Source: Gigaspora margarita
Lineage: Eukaryota > Glomeromycota > Glomeromycetes > Diversisporales > Gigasporaceae
Direction of reading: 5' to 3'
DNA length: 64,000 nucleotides
Assembly (NCBI GenBank): GCA_009809945.1
Contig: WTPW01000405.1
Span: 372,811 to 436,810, forward strand
The stretch's first letter is position 1. Each line of letters starts with the position of its first letter. The position numbers and the translations under genes were made by a program. This document shows positions 45,877-57,640 of this stretch, one piece after another. The notes below the pieces were generated by a model that worked only from the letters and a program-made list of their open reading frames with translations, did no database searches and was not told the DNA's origin.

Positions 45877-48800
45877 TTAAATTTCAATTTTCATACCAAC
45901 ACCAATAAAATTTTCTGATGGAATATACCAACTATTATGAAGTTCTCTTGAATTATGAGCTAAAAATGAATAAATATTAACCATCAATCTTTTCAACCGG
46001 GAAGAATTAGGTTTTGGATGAAAAATTTGTTTTCCAAAAATATATGTAACTGGTAATTCTTTTAAATCCAATTTTTCTGATGAATGTCTATCCGAATGTT
46101 GTATTTTAACAACTAATTTAGAAATAAATTCTTCTCCTTGTATAACATCTTCTAAATAACCATATCTTGTAACAACTTGATAATATCCATCATATTCGCC
46201 GATTTTATCAACTATCAAACGATCATTTTCACTAACATGTGGAATAGCTACATGGTGAACTGATATGAAAATAATTATTTGAGGTAATGCAGGGAAATGA
46301 TTTATAAAATGTGTAAATGAAAGTGGAATGCAAGAACTGACATCACTATAGAATAAAACAATACCAGGTAGTCGTCTTATATAAATACCATTATCTAATA
46401 TACGAATTTTTTTTGATTTTTTTCCAAATTGTTGTCTTATATTTTTTTGTAAAATCGTTTCTATAAAATGAATAGAATCATCATCTGCTATCTTAATGGA
46501 ATCTATACTCATTCGTGCCAAAGATTTTGAACTTTGTTTAGTTTCTTCAAATCCAATTTCATTTTTATCTAAACTCGTACGAGGAGTAGCATGATGCATG
46601 ACTTCAATAATTTCATTGAGTTTAGTACTCTGTAAAGTTTCGTATTCAAACTTATGAACTGTACCCCATCTCCATAAACCCATAATAATAAATAAAACCG
46701 TTGCCACAGATAGAGTAAAATAAGCACCAGTTGGTGCTTTTCCTACATTTGAAGCTAAAATTATTCCATCGACGAAACCAAAAATCAATAAAAACATGAT
46801 CGGAAACCCCACATTAAACCGCCAAACAACGTGCATTACGATCGATACAAGAATTGTAGTTATAAACATCATCATAGAAATAGCTAATCCATAAACCCTT
46901 GACCTAAAAATAATAAGAATATTATAAGCATATCTAACATAAAAAAAAGTAAATACCATCTTTAAAAGAAGGAAAAAAGATATTAACAAATTCTGAGAAT
47001 TACGAAAGATGTTACAGATGATTACAACCAAAGTCATCAAAGCGTAATTAGCCTGTAAATGATAAAAATTAATTAGTCCTTCATGCCATATATATGTATC
47101 ATGACGGATTAAAATGAAGCAGTATTATTAAATAACAGCTTTAAAGTAGTTTTATGAATCGAAACAAAAAAAACGTGAATGATTAATTGGTCGAATATTT
47201 TTTTAAAAAAATTAAAATTATTAATTATAATAATATAAAGTTCGTGAATATTACTTCCTCTTTTCGTATTCAACTAGACCAACTAAGCGGGTAAGTTCAT
47301 ATTACTACTTTAACTTTAAAAGGGAACCTAATTTCATTTTAATCTGCGAAATGTATTGTCGAAAAAAGTATACAGTATTATATATATATATATACTTTTT
47401 TCAATACAGAGCTTTATTAAAGAATACCTCAGGAAGATAAATTTGGCCTTTCATTTTTTTTGACGTATGAACAATCTATTTATCAATAAATTAACGAATA
47501 AATAAATAAATAAATAAATAAAGTGTAAATGAATGTTCTTACTTTAATTCTTGGGAAGCAGTCCAGCTGAATTGATTGATAAATTAGTGAAAAAGTCGCG
47601 GTAATCATAGCTTGGGCAGCAATAATTGAAGTCAGAGTAGCCAAAATAAGCATAAACCAATAAATGACCAAGTTATTAGGAATAGAACTCCAAAATGTGG
47701 TATCAAATATGGAAGGGTCCTTAATCAAGCTTGCACCTTGACCTAAGTATGCCAATAATAAAGGAATATAAACAAAGAATGGGAAAGATATTTGAATTGA
47801 TCTTGGATTAAAATGTCCTAGGTCCGCAAATACTGCTTCGGATCCGACAAATACTAGTAAAACACCACCGAGATGACTAATTCCTTTATCAATAATGTAC
47901 TTAATCGCATAGTAAGGATAGATAGCTTCCAAAATTTCTGGACGTTCAGATATATTTATAATGCCAATCACGGAAAGGGAAATAAACCAAATGGCAACAA
48001 TTGGAGAAAATAAACTTGCAACTTTTTCTGTGCCAAATCGTTGACAAAAGAATAGTATAATAAGAATACCACTTTTTGTTTTTAAAGAAATAACCTTAAT
48101 TAAAATTATTGTGAATTTATGATATATGAGTTAAATTATAACTTAATTACCAGCTCACGATGATAGTAAACATATCTAAAGTTTCTTCGGAAATTATGTT
48201 TTTCAAGGGCTTTTCAAAACCCTCAATGGCCGAAATTACCGATATAGCAGGAGTTAACATGCCGTCGCTTATTAACAATGAAGAACCAAGTATGACAATT
48301 ATTAATAGAAAGTTCTGTATAAATTTACTACGTTCGATAAAATTTGGAACTCTATCGACTTTGTAATTTACTATAGTCGAATCATCTGATCTCGGGGCTT
48401 CTGCACCTATAGAGAGTCCAGAGTCAGAGAACTTTCGGATTTTATTACGGGAATTTATACATTGTCACGTGACTAGGCATCAACCAAAAAGGAGACACCT
48501 ACCAATTTGCACCTACCTAGTTAGTGTTAGTGTTAGTTTTTTTATTTATATTTGGTAGGTGCAAAAATCACGTGAATGTTAGGTGTCCGGAGCAGTGTTG
48601 GAAATTTGTGTTCTCAGAGTTCTCATGAAAAATTTGTGAATAATATAAAGTTTTGACTGTTTACTATTAAAAAATTTTTTGAGAACAGTAAAATAATAAT
48701 ATTGTTCATAAGTATACAATAATTAGCTACATAATTTCATGCCAACCAGGAACTGTATCTAATTTCCATGATTGAGATTTCAATTTGCTATTATAACTAC

Positions 48801-49899
48801 TTATTTGAGGTTACACTTCATATTTATAACATTATATTGATTTTTATTTTTTTATTTTTTATTTTTTTTAGCAAGGATAAGGCATAAGTGAGAACAATAA
48901 TTGTTTGAGAACACTTACAGCTATTATGCTGTTCTCATGAGAACAATGCAACACTAGTCCTGAGACTCTCCCCCAAAAAAGTACAGGTGAAAATTTTCTT
49001 AAAAATTCGTTTATGATAAGGAACCTATATAATTAAATCGTTTAAGGAAAACTTTTGTTAACGTACGAAAGGTGCTTTCTGATGCAAATTTTTTGAGCGT
49101 AGACAAAACGAACCCGTTGGTCAATTATCACATGCCCGTACTTTTTTGGTGGCGATACTGGGGTAGTTTCAAAATTACCTTATTAATAATGAATATAAGG
49201 CGAAAGCACCACCTTCACCATTATCATTAGCTCGAAGGACTATAAAAATGTATTTGATCAATGATATAATAGTCTGAAAATAAGGATTTGTTAAGGTTAA
49301 ATATAGAAAATAGTCAAAAGTAATTTTTATTTGAAGCGATTATATTTGCAATTTGATCACATAGTCAGATATTCGTATAACTGATAATACAAAAAAGTTT
49401 ACCAAAGACCAGACAATCAAAGATACGACACCTAAATATTTAAGAAACAAGATGGAGTTTGAGAGACTGATCAAAGGTTTGAAATTAGTAAATTAACATA
49501 CCGCGGACATCCTCATCGCTAGGTGGTCCTGTGAAGATTCCAGGGAATACTACAAAATTCATTTAATATGAATGAATCAAATATTTTGGACTATAGCTCG
49601 TTTGGAAATAAGAATAAGGTCTTACCAAACATTGGAGCTGCACCAATATCTCCAAAGACAATACCTGATGTTTTAATTAAGAATAATTAATTCTCAACAA
49701 CAAATTATGAAGATCCATAAGTAATGAGTGGTATACCTAAAGCTTTAAAAGCTAAAGCCATTGTTTGATAAGCTCCAAAATTAGACTAATACAATAATTG
49801 CAAAGTTAATAAAATTAATATCTGATATTAAAAAATCTCAATACTGTAGCACACCTTTTTTGAGTGTTGAGTCTCTAAATCCAAATTGCCATAGGTCAT
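45877..49899 (-). CDS. HAK/KUP-family potassium transporter (11 exons)
   Basis: Predicted plasma-membrane K+ uptake protein of about 737 aa. Exons: 49899-49855, 49785-49737, 49664-49626, 49549-49502, 49431-49403, 49273-49179, 48390-48151, 48071-47543, 47475-47428, 47052-46988, 46903-45877. Diagnostic segments in order: [14 protein letters not shown] (about residue 32), [87 protein letters not shown], then the C-terminal cytosolic region with [11 protein letters not shown]. Total length is a multiple of three. The exon boundary at 48390 is uncertain: the phase-correct acceptor CCGAG lacks a pyrimidine tract. Introns hold MITEs at 47105-47346 and 48593-48956. Fungal HAK proteins mediate high-affinity K+ uptake, often coupled to protons. 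Confidence 0.92.
47105..47346. mobile_element. MITE with CGGATTAAAATGAA ends (copy 3) in a transporter intron
   Basis: CGGATTAAAATGAA at the left pairs with TTCATTTTAATCTG at the right. It lies wholly in the intron between exons 9 and 10 of the potassium transporter. Related to 6278-6471 and 28469-28660. Confidence 0.6.
48489..48592. repeat. Inverted repeat GGAGACACCTA / TAGGTGTCC
   Basis: GGAGACACCTACCAATTTGC and GCACCTACC pair with GGTAGGTGCAAA and TAGGTGTCC across an 80-bp centre with TTAGTGTTAGTGTTAG. It lies in transporter intron 6, next to the MITE at 48593. Confidence 0.6.
48593..48956. mobile_element. 364-bp hAT-type MITE in transporter intron 6
   Basis: CAGTGTTGGAAATTTGTGTT and ATGCAACACTA are flanked by GTCCGGAG and GTCCTGAG (7/8; 48585-48592 and 48957-48964). 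The subterminal GAGTTCTCATGA and GTTCTCATGAGAAC also pair. Another paired sequence, CCCCAAAAAAGTAC with CACCAAAAAAGTAC (48971 and 49135, inverted), suggests a further element around it. Confidence 0.75.
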
Positions 49900-49929
49900 T
49901 TTGTAAACGTTATTAACACTAAATTCTAT

Positions 49930-49960
<31 letters not shown>

Positions 49961-50289
49961 GAAAAAAAAACTTGGTATTAAATATATATATTGTTTCATT
50001 GTTCCGCATATACACGTGTTAAAACTTTATCTTTAATTTGCAAAGTTGATCTACGTAACAAATCCCATTTACTGGTTTTGTTTATCATTTTAAGGATCAT
50101 AATTCATTCATAAAAAACAATTAATTACTTCAAAATACTTAAAATGGAACCAATTTCAAATTTATTTCTTAGAATATTCGTATTTCGAAATCAATTAAAA
50201 CGATTAGAATGATAGATAAGAAACACAATTAAGGTCAAAATAAGAAGATTTTCTAAATATATGTAGGACAAGCAAAACTTTCTTTTTGT
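49900..50289. other. Spacer between transporter and BTB genes
   Basis: Transcription on both sides runs to the left, so this holds the transporter promoter and the 3' end of the BTB gene. A T-tract of about 26 bases at 49937-49962 lies 40 nt upstream of the transporter start. No other feature was seen. Confidence 0.5.
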
Positions 50290-51424
50290 TTAAACCAATA
50301 ACGTCATGTTTTCTCCCCAATGAACATGATAATTGTGTTTTCTCTGTTTTTGATCAATGATAGGAGTTTTCTCTACGCATTTCACTTTTTGATCATCCAA
50401 ATCAGGAATAATTTCGTTAGCCATCAAATTGTCAATTATCATATTATTCATATTATTATCTATTAACATATCGTCATGTTCCTCGATGACCCTATCATCT
50501 TTATCAATCATTACTTCATCTAATTCTTCTGCACCATTTTGCGTTATCGATTCAAATTGATCATCATCATTATTTACCATTATTTCAAAATTCAGGAGAC
50601 ATGGGTCATTACCATTAGAGATTGCAAGTGCAATTTTCAAATCCGATTCATCAAGTTCTTTTAAAATGTGATTCGTAAACATAGAATCACCTTTACTGTA
50701 TATATATTTTAAAACTTGACACCTCAATTTATTCAGTCCCAACCATTTAGAGATTCTTAATGTAACTTTCCAATGTTGTTTATCCCACTATCAATATAAA
50801 CGTGAGTTAAGGTTTAACCCAAATTTTTTTTTTTAAAGAGAATCAACAAATATTTTATAAAACTTGCCATTTCATATAACAAATTATCACAAATTTGCAA
50901 TAATTCTGGTACATCAAACTTATTTTTTGACGCAAGGTATGCAAGAACATACAAATTATCCTTTTTTCTTTCTTTCATCGGGTAACCATACCTGTTGATA
51001 AAAGTATTAAATTGGACTATTATCCATGTAGTGAATATGACATTTTTTTCATTCATAATAATACTTACAAATATGCGAGAAAATTTCCGAAATCAGTCCA
51101 AGAATATTTCATTTCACATTCTGAATCACCTTTATATTCATGTAATTTTGTAATTAAATTGTTTTTCGAACAGCTATAATCATGTAACAAGATTTCATGA
51201 TCTTTTTGCATAGAATTGTGGTTTACACAATTAATATAACCAAAATTAATTCGTTTTGCTCTTTGATATTTAAAGTATTGATTCCAAAATCTAGAAGTTG
51301 CATATAATACACAAACATGAGAATGAAAATGAATATTATCAACTCGAAGAATTATATCGGCTGTACTTGTATCATTGAATAATGGTTGAAGAAATGCATG
51401 AGAAATTTCCATATTTTTTCTCAA
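50290..51424 (-). CDS. BTB/POZ-domain protein (3 exons)
   Basis: Exons 51424-51069, 50991-50868 and 50787-50290 give 325 aa. The N-terminal 20-60 region reads DTSTADIILRVDNIHFHSHV, then VLYATSRFW, the usual BTB entry (D-V-x-hydrophobic strand, F-x-x-H-x-x-hydrophobic). An insert follows, then NFLAYLYGYP, DNLYVLAYLASKN and VPELLQICDNLLYEM, matching the end of the BTB fold. The C-terminal third is acidic and Asn-rich, with MIDNN/MIIDN motifs. BTB proteins commonly act as Cullin-3 adaptors or dimerisation modules; the partner here is unknown. The second intron (50788-50867) uses a GC donor (GCAAGT); its GT alternative gives a stop. Kelch and TLD domains were not seen. Confidence 0.8.
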
Positions 51425-52553
51425 AGGAATAATAATTTGATATATTCTTATTTATAAAAAAAATGAATTAAACTTTAATATAGTATTAACGTTAAGCTTT
51501 AGTCATGGTAATTGTCATTGTGCATAAAATCCTATTAAATTATCTCAGACTTAACATTTTATTCATTGTTTTACATGCAATGATTTATAATTATAAATAT
51601 ATATATATCGATATACTTACATATCTAATGACAAAATATCATTAATTAAACGTACGTTTATATGCATTGCACTCGTACTTGATACGGTTTTTCTCAATAT
51701 ATAATCATCAATTGATATTATCCCAAACTTTTTTTTAAATTAATCTCTCTCTCACTCTGCTCTTTAAATAAGATCGCCACTTTAAAGATATTCTTTTTTA
51801 TATTCATATATCGAAAAAAAACAACTATTTTTTTCCAAATTTTTTTAATGATTTTGATGTTTATGTAAATGGTAAGGTATATACAAAAATTTAAAAGATT
51901 ATTAAGCGAGTTAAAAATTTTATACGTAAAGCAATGCCGTATTTACATGAAAAATTCTTTTTTAGGAAGCCAGTTGACAAACTATGGTATTAAATGAATT
52001 TAATAACGAAATGCCTCAGTATAAAACGTTTCTAATACAATAGTTGCAGATACTGCGAGAGAATTTCCAAAAATAAAGGGTTGTACATTATATTTGATTA
52101 TTTTATTGAAATAGTGATCCAGATCGAAAATCTGTCTTGGCAACTAATTAATCATTGAAAATCTATTGAACGAACTTTCAAAATTAATAATTGTTTAAAA
52201 AATAAACAAGCTTTAATGTATGACGATACAATTATATCTTGCCGATTAGAAACGATCCTCCAGATCATATAAATCGATAAATAAAGTTGATAAAAAGATA
52301 AAATTATATGACCAAATGATAAAAATTATAATAATATTACTTATATCGTAAACGTTCATTTGCATAAATAAAAAATGACATAAAATTTTATAATTTATCA
52401 CCGTAGCGATGTATCGCTAGCCTATGCGGAGTTTCAAACTGTGGTTACAGATCATTAAGGTAAGCACAATTTGAAACTCCACATATAGGACTATTAGAAT
52501 AGCTACTGCGATAATTTTTACATTACCACGTAGAACGCACTCATATCGTCTTG
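51425..52553. other. Spacer upstream of the BTB gene
   Basis: No gene. The BTB promoter should lie in the first few hundred bases. One inverted repeat is at 52395-52516. Confidence 0.45.
52395..52516. repeat. 122-bp inverted repeat (MITE-like)
   Basis: TTATC...GTAGCGATG and GGAGTTTCAAACTGTG pair with CACAATTTGAAACTCC and TAGCTACTGCGATAA, with a loop of about 22 nt near 52444-52465. Confidence 0.65.
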
Positions 52554-53361
52554 CAGTGATGGTAAATGACCTGAAATGACCCAAATGACCCAAATGGCAA
52601 ATGACTAGTCATTGAGTCATTTCGAGGCTCAAATGACTTAGAAGGTCATTTAACATATGTTAGTTAATATTCTAATGCTCTTTAGCCAATCATAATTGGC
52701 GCCAAACAAAATTAAAACATAATCAATAATTGTAGCTATAAGTCAATTAATATTTATGTCTTAAGTAAAGTGTTCGAAATAATAAATTGCATATTTCGAA
52801 CACCTTACTTAAGACATAAATATTAATTGACCTAGTAAAATTTGGGACTTTAATCTATAGCTAAGATTATCGATAAGGAAAGTAATAAAGTTTGATAACT
52901 TTTTATACGAACAATTCGACCAATAAAATTATTTTATATGCCAATGGACTAAATGATCTTGTCATGATTTAATAGCTTGGAGTTATTTAAATTTCGATCA
53001 AACGATCGAGTTATTTACCATTCCTAGGTGGGACCGGGCATATAAAATTTTATTGAGTTTGGGCCCGAGTCTACAAATACCTAGCCCAACCCAGCTTACT
53101 TCGAAACCTATACGTATGCATTATCGTTATGCAGTTAAAGTTGATCAATCTATGTAAAAAAATATTAGATATAGGATACGATGGCCTAATGACTAAATGA
53201 CCCTCAAATGACCTTGGTCATTTCTAAATGACCATGGTCATTTGGTCACGAGTCATTTCTAAATGACCCAAAATTGAGATGACCGTTAATGACCGGTCAT
53301 TTCAGGGTCATTTGAGGTCATTTGAAAAATTTGCAAATGACCAGGTCATTTACCATCACTG
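52554..53361. mobile_element. 808-bp non-autonomous hAT-type element, TIR CAGTGATGGTAAATGACC
   Basis: CAGTGATGGTAAATGACC and GGTCATTTACCATCACTG are flanked by perfect TCGTCTTG (52546-52553 and 53362-53369). The subterminal regions are arrays of AAATGACC/GGTCATTT, typical of transposase-binding repeats. A 90-bp hairpin (52742-52831) is nested. No transposase is present. Confidence 0.9.
52742..52831. repeat. 90-bp hairpin with 39-bp arms
   Basis: GTCAATTAATATTTATGTCT through TTCGAAAT pairs with its complement at 52793-52831 with a single mismatch; the loop is 12 nt. Confidence 0.85.
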
Positions 53362-53369
53362 TCGTCTTG

Positions 53370-56300
53370 TACATAGTAAATTACTGCTGCCACTCCTCTT
53401 TTTCTTGCAAAGTGTAATGTCAGTTTTCATTTGAATTACCATCCGAATTGACGATTTCAATAATTTCCAGGGCTAATGTGCCTTTAAAACACTCTATTCA
53501 TGAATGTATTCATGAATGGCGTCATCAACTACTGTTTGCAAAGATAAAACAATATCACATATAATTTTTTAATTGCATGTTAAAATTTTATTATCATTAA
53601 AAAAAAAGCATAAGCATAGTAAAAAAAAAAAATCTTTCACCAGGTTTTTGTTTTGACTATTTTGTCTTGACTAGCATGCTTCATTATAGGGATTGTGGCA
53701 TGGTAAAAAAATTTGGCATGCCATAGGGCACTTAACAAATTTCATCCCTGACATGCCAATGGCACACTATTATATCAACTTATCCAAAATCCCAAATAGT
53801 TCACAAATCCTGACAACCTTGTTCATATTTTATGTTCGTTGACTATTCACTATTCCGAAATTTCCTGACAATACATGTATGCATATATTGATTATATATA
53901 AGTGGTATGCCCTATATTTATTTTCTTTTAAGGCATGCCCTACTGGGGTTCTACGTCAGCTATGTAAATCAAATCTATATCAAGTCCCCTTAACATTTTA
54001 TTATTAGAGGATTTAATTAAAATTTGATGATCTCACCGATTCAAAAGTATATCATATAAATTATTAAATATAAAAATTGCCCAAACTTCATTTAGATACG
54101 ATGGTCGAATTTCTTTCTCTTTAAAAACCAACTGTTTCTTACACAATATATTTACAAAGTTACAAAGTGTTTTTTTATATAAGGTTATAAAACATTGGTT
54201 CCAAGTCCATTATTTTTATTTTTTAGCGTTAAACGACGTTAAACGACGTTAAATTTTAAATTTAAATTGAATTGTAAGTTTTTTTTTTTTTTTATTTAAT
54301 TATAAAAAATGGCTTCGTAACTTTTTTTATAGGAGTTTAATCTTAATTTTTACAAAATATTACTTCGAATTATGGTAAAGTTTGAGCTGGGCATCTATTT
54401 TTGATATTATACATATCAATATGTATATCATATAAGCGTCGATCTCAACTGAAGAACTGTAACAAAATTCGATTAGCACAAGATGATTAATAAAATAATT
54501 CAAGCTAGACCGCAATTATTTGGGTCAAATATTTTTTTTAAACAAATATACTTTGTTAATAAATTAGTTTTATTATACAGTTTTATACAAACGACACAAT
54601 AAAATATTGACACAATAAATATTGCTGTAATAAATATTGCTATAATAAATATTGCTGTAATAAAAATTATAATAGGACCTGATATAGGTTTGATTTACAT
54701 ACGGCATGCCCGTGACTGCTGTGCCACACTCCCTACTTCGTTTACTTGGTGCACAGCACAAATGATTAAAATAACTGATAAGCTTGCGTCCTTAGTCTAT
54801 TCTCAATTGGTTTAATTGTTGAAGTTTTTTTTAATTATATCAACATAAAAGAATTTTAAAATTATGAGTTATCCAATATTGAAAATTTGGTTATGTGTTT
54901 CGCTTGAATTTTTAAGTGCAGTTAAACATTAATTATATTTTTTCAATCCATTAAAGAACGTTTATTTTTCATTGACGAATAAACGTTTCTAATATTCTAT
55001 TAAAGATTTTACGAACCATAAAGTTATATCATTCCATATTAAGAAATTAATAATGAAAAAAAATATTTTTTATGAATTAATATTACGTATAATTAATACG
55101 TATGACATATAAAATACGCAATATATTTGTAGTATATATAATTTAATTTAAATAATTCTGAGTTCTAATTTTTATTAAAGTTCGTAGTATAATAGAGTTT
55201 AATAATTTATTAAGGAATAACGCACATAGCCCAGCAAATCAGATCTTCGGTTATATTGATTATTTTAATACGTACTTACGTAATGCATTACAGCTTTATA
55301 TCCTTCCATAGCATTTTCTGTGATTTTATTGGCTAGTTTTTAGATAAATAAGGTGCTCATCAAAAAAAAAAAAAAAAATTTCTTCTCAATTACGGTTTAC
55401 AATATGGTAATTATGACAATCTGTTTATTGTTTTTTAATGTTTTAAATTACATGATGATTAAGGCATTTGTCTGCTTTTTCACGTTTTGTGAAATGATGA
55501 AAAAATGACTGCTACCTATTTTAACGTCATTATATCTGATATCTATTTGTTAATCTACGTATAATATGAATCATATTTGTATTATAAGTTATATAAATTA
55601 ATTATATATTTTATTTATTGACTATTTTAGGTTTTACACTTCAATTGATTCACAATATTAAACTTTGAATTAGTTTAATGTCAATCACTATTTGGATGCA
55701 AAAGAACTTTTAGAATACAATTTTTTAATTGTATTAATAATACCTAATACCTCCATTCAATCCATGTGAAAATCTATCGGATAAACCAACCTAGAATCGA
55801 TCTCGAACATTAGTTAGAGGATTTCATGCGTGCGAAACGTGCGCATTAATGCGAATCATGCGAATCATTTCCATCGAAATTGTATTTTTCTATTATTAAT
55901 TTTTTTTATTAAGTTAGAGTGCCAAAAAATCGGGATCCGCTTATAGTCGATTAGCCCTGCTAATCTAATAATGGTCAAACTGATATTGCTGTATAGTTCA
56001 CGATGGACCATATGCTATCGACCGGCTAAATTTATTAGCTATCATTTTATGCAAATCTATATAATGTTGTATAATGTGTTGCTTGTTTTTATTAAACAAA
56101 AGTTAATAAATCATTACATCAAAAATGAATTCGATTCTGATATAAATAGTTATGATAAATTAAATATTATTCCATGCTTCTATCTATGATTGTGAATTAT
56201 AATTACTTATTTAATTTAGCTGATAAACTGGTGAAATAGATGTTTTCGAAAAATTTTCTTTTAAAATAGCAATTATAAACTGTTAAACAATCTACATAAA

Positions 56301-56879
56301 CATTAATAAACAAAACGAAAAACACATCCTTATTTCCTATTACGTGAGAATAACCCGGCAATGAAGGACCCGAAAATTACCTCTTATTTCTACTGTTGGG
56401 AAAAATAAATCGTATTTAATTTTCTAATTTTGATTTAATAATTGGATGTGATCAGTATGGTATGGGGGTGTAAAATACCCATTTTTGAAAGAATATATAG
56501 TAAACCAATATAACCTGTCAAATGAATATAGTAAATCTTGGCATACATTATGTACAGTAAATATATCGAAAGTATAATTTTTTGAATATAAACTATACGG
56601 CATGTATATTTTTTATGCTATTTACTTACATAGTGTATAGCTTGAATCATGTTTTATACATTATGTATAATTGCGGTACGTCGAGATCGAATTTTTTTGT
56701 GGATTTCCAAATCAACTTATCGTTATGCTATAGCGGAATCCTAATCTGTCACATGGCTGAAATTCTTTAGGACCGAAATAATTTTTGAATTAGATAATAT
56801 TCCTTTAAAAGAGATGAACCGGTTTTATTGTTTTGATGCGAAATATATTAATAGCTGAAAGCCAAGATGAAATTTAAAA
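53370..56879. other. 3.5-kb spacer
   Basis: No gene was recognised on either strand; short frames are Tyr/Ile/Asn-rich chance frames. Visible items: a degenerate GGCATGCC-ended stretch at about 53690-53960, three GTTAAACGAC units at 54226-54256, and a 16-bp tandem repeat at 54605-54668. Confidence 0.45.
54605..54668. repeat. 16-bp tandem repeat AATAAATATTGCTGTA
   Basis: About four near-identical units. A minus-strand frame with repeated Tyr-Tyr-Ser-Asn-Ile is this repeat translated. Confidence 0.8.
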
Positions 56880-57640
56880 TTTACTAAATCAAATTACACT
56901 TTCGAATGAAGATGGTGTTAAAGGTATATTAATGTAAATTATATTTATTTATTTAATATTATTTTTAATTAATATTATTTTATTATAGATTGGGTAGAAT
57001 TTTATAATCAGCCTTGGATTTTAGCAAGCTTAAATCATTGTTATTCTCAAATTGATATTACAACATGGAATATTGTAGGTGAAACTACAAATGCTGCAGA
57101 GTTTGCTCATGCAGATATTAATTGTGAAGAAAAAGGATTAATTTATGAATGCAGTTAAAAAGTTAATTTATAATATTATTTTATTTATAATTAGAGCACA
57201 AAAGTTTGATAATAGAAAATTTGTAACTTGTGCAATTCAAGATATATAGATGGTGTAACTAAAACTGGAAAGATAATGGTCCTATAGCTAAAGCAGCACA
57301 ATCAATAAAGTGACATGGTAAATAAATTTAAAATTATATGTAGTTTTATTTATTTGTTAAAATTTTTAATATTAAATTTTAATAGATAAAAAAAGAACTT
57401 CCAAAAAACAATTAACAAAAAATAAAAAAAAGTGTAGCAAATCTATATCTAATGAATCTGATGAAGAAGGTTCATTAACTCAAATATAAAGACAAATATC
57501 ATTAGAAGAGTGACAATTAGAACTTAGAACTTGAAGAACAAAAAGAAAGGTTTAGAGAACAAAAACTCTTAAATTATGAAAAAGCTCATGAATTAGGTGT
57601 TGAAAAAGAATTAGGATATCAGTAATAATAGCATCCAATA
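56880..57640 (+). pseudogene. Fragmented gene, WVEFYNQPWILASLN family
   Basis: After an intron-like acceptor near 56987, an exon reads DWVEFYNQPWILASLN, then ITTWNIVGETTNAAEFAHAD and a stop at 57160. Further blocks (AQKFDNRKFVTCAIQ near 57200; a Lys-rich RTSKKQLTKNKKK near 57390; ISNESDEEGS; an acidic/Gln-rich helix near 57510-57620) are interrupted by several stops. I have the impression of a multicopy Rhizophagus family possibly linked to transposons, but cannot verify it. No intact product is possible. Confidence 0.55.

Noticed and set aside
45877..47040. Single 387-codon transporter reading frame taken as one exon
   Set aside because: It reads through an intron (46904-46987); splicing there restores the HAK motif spacing [15 protein letters not shown].
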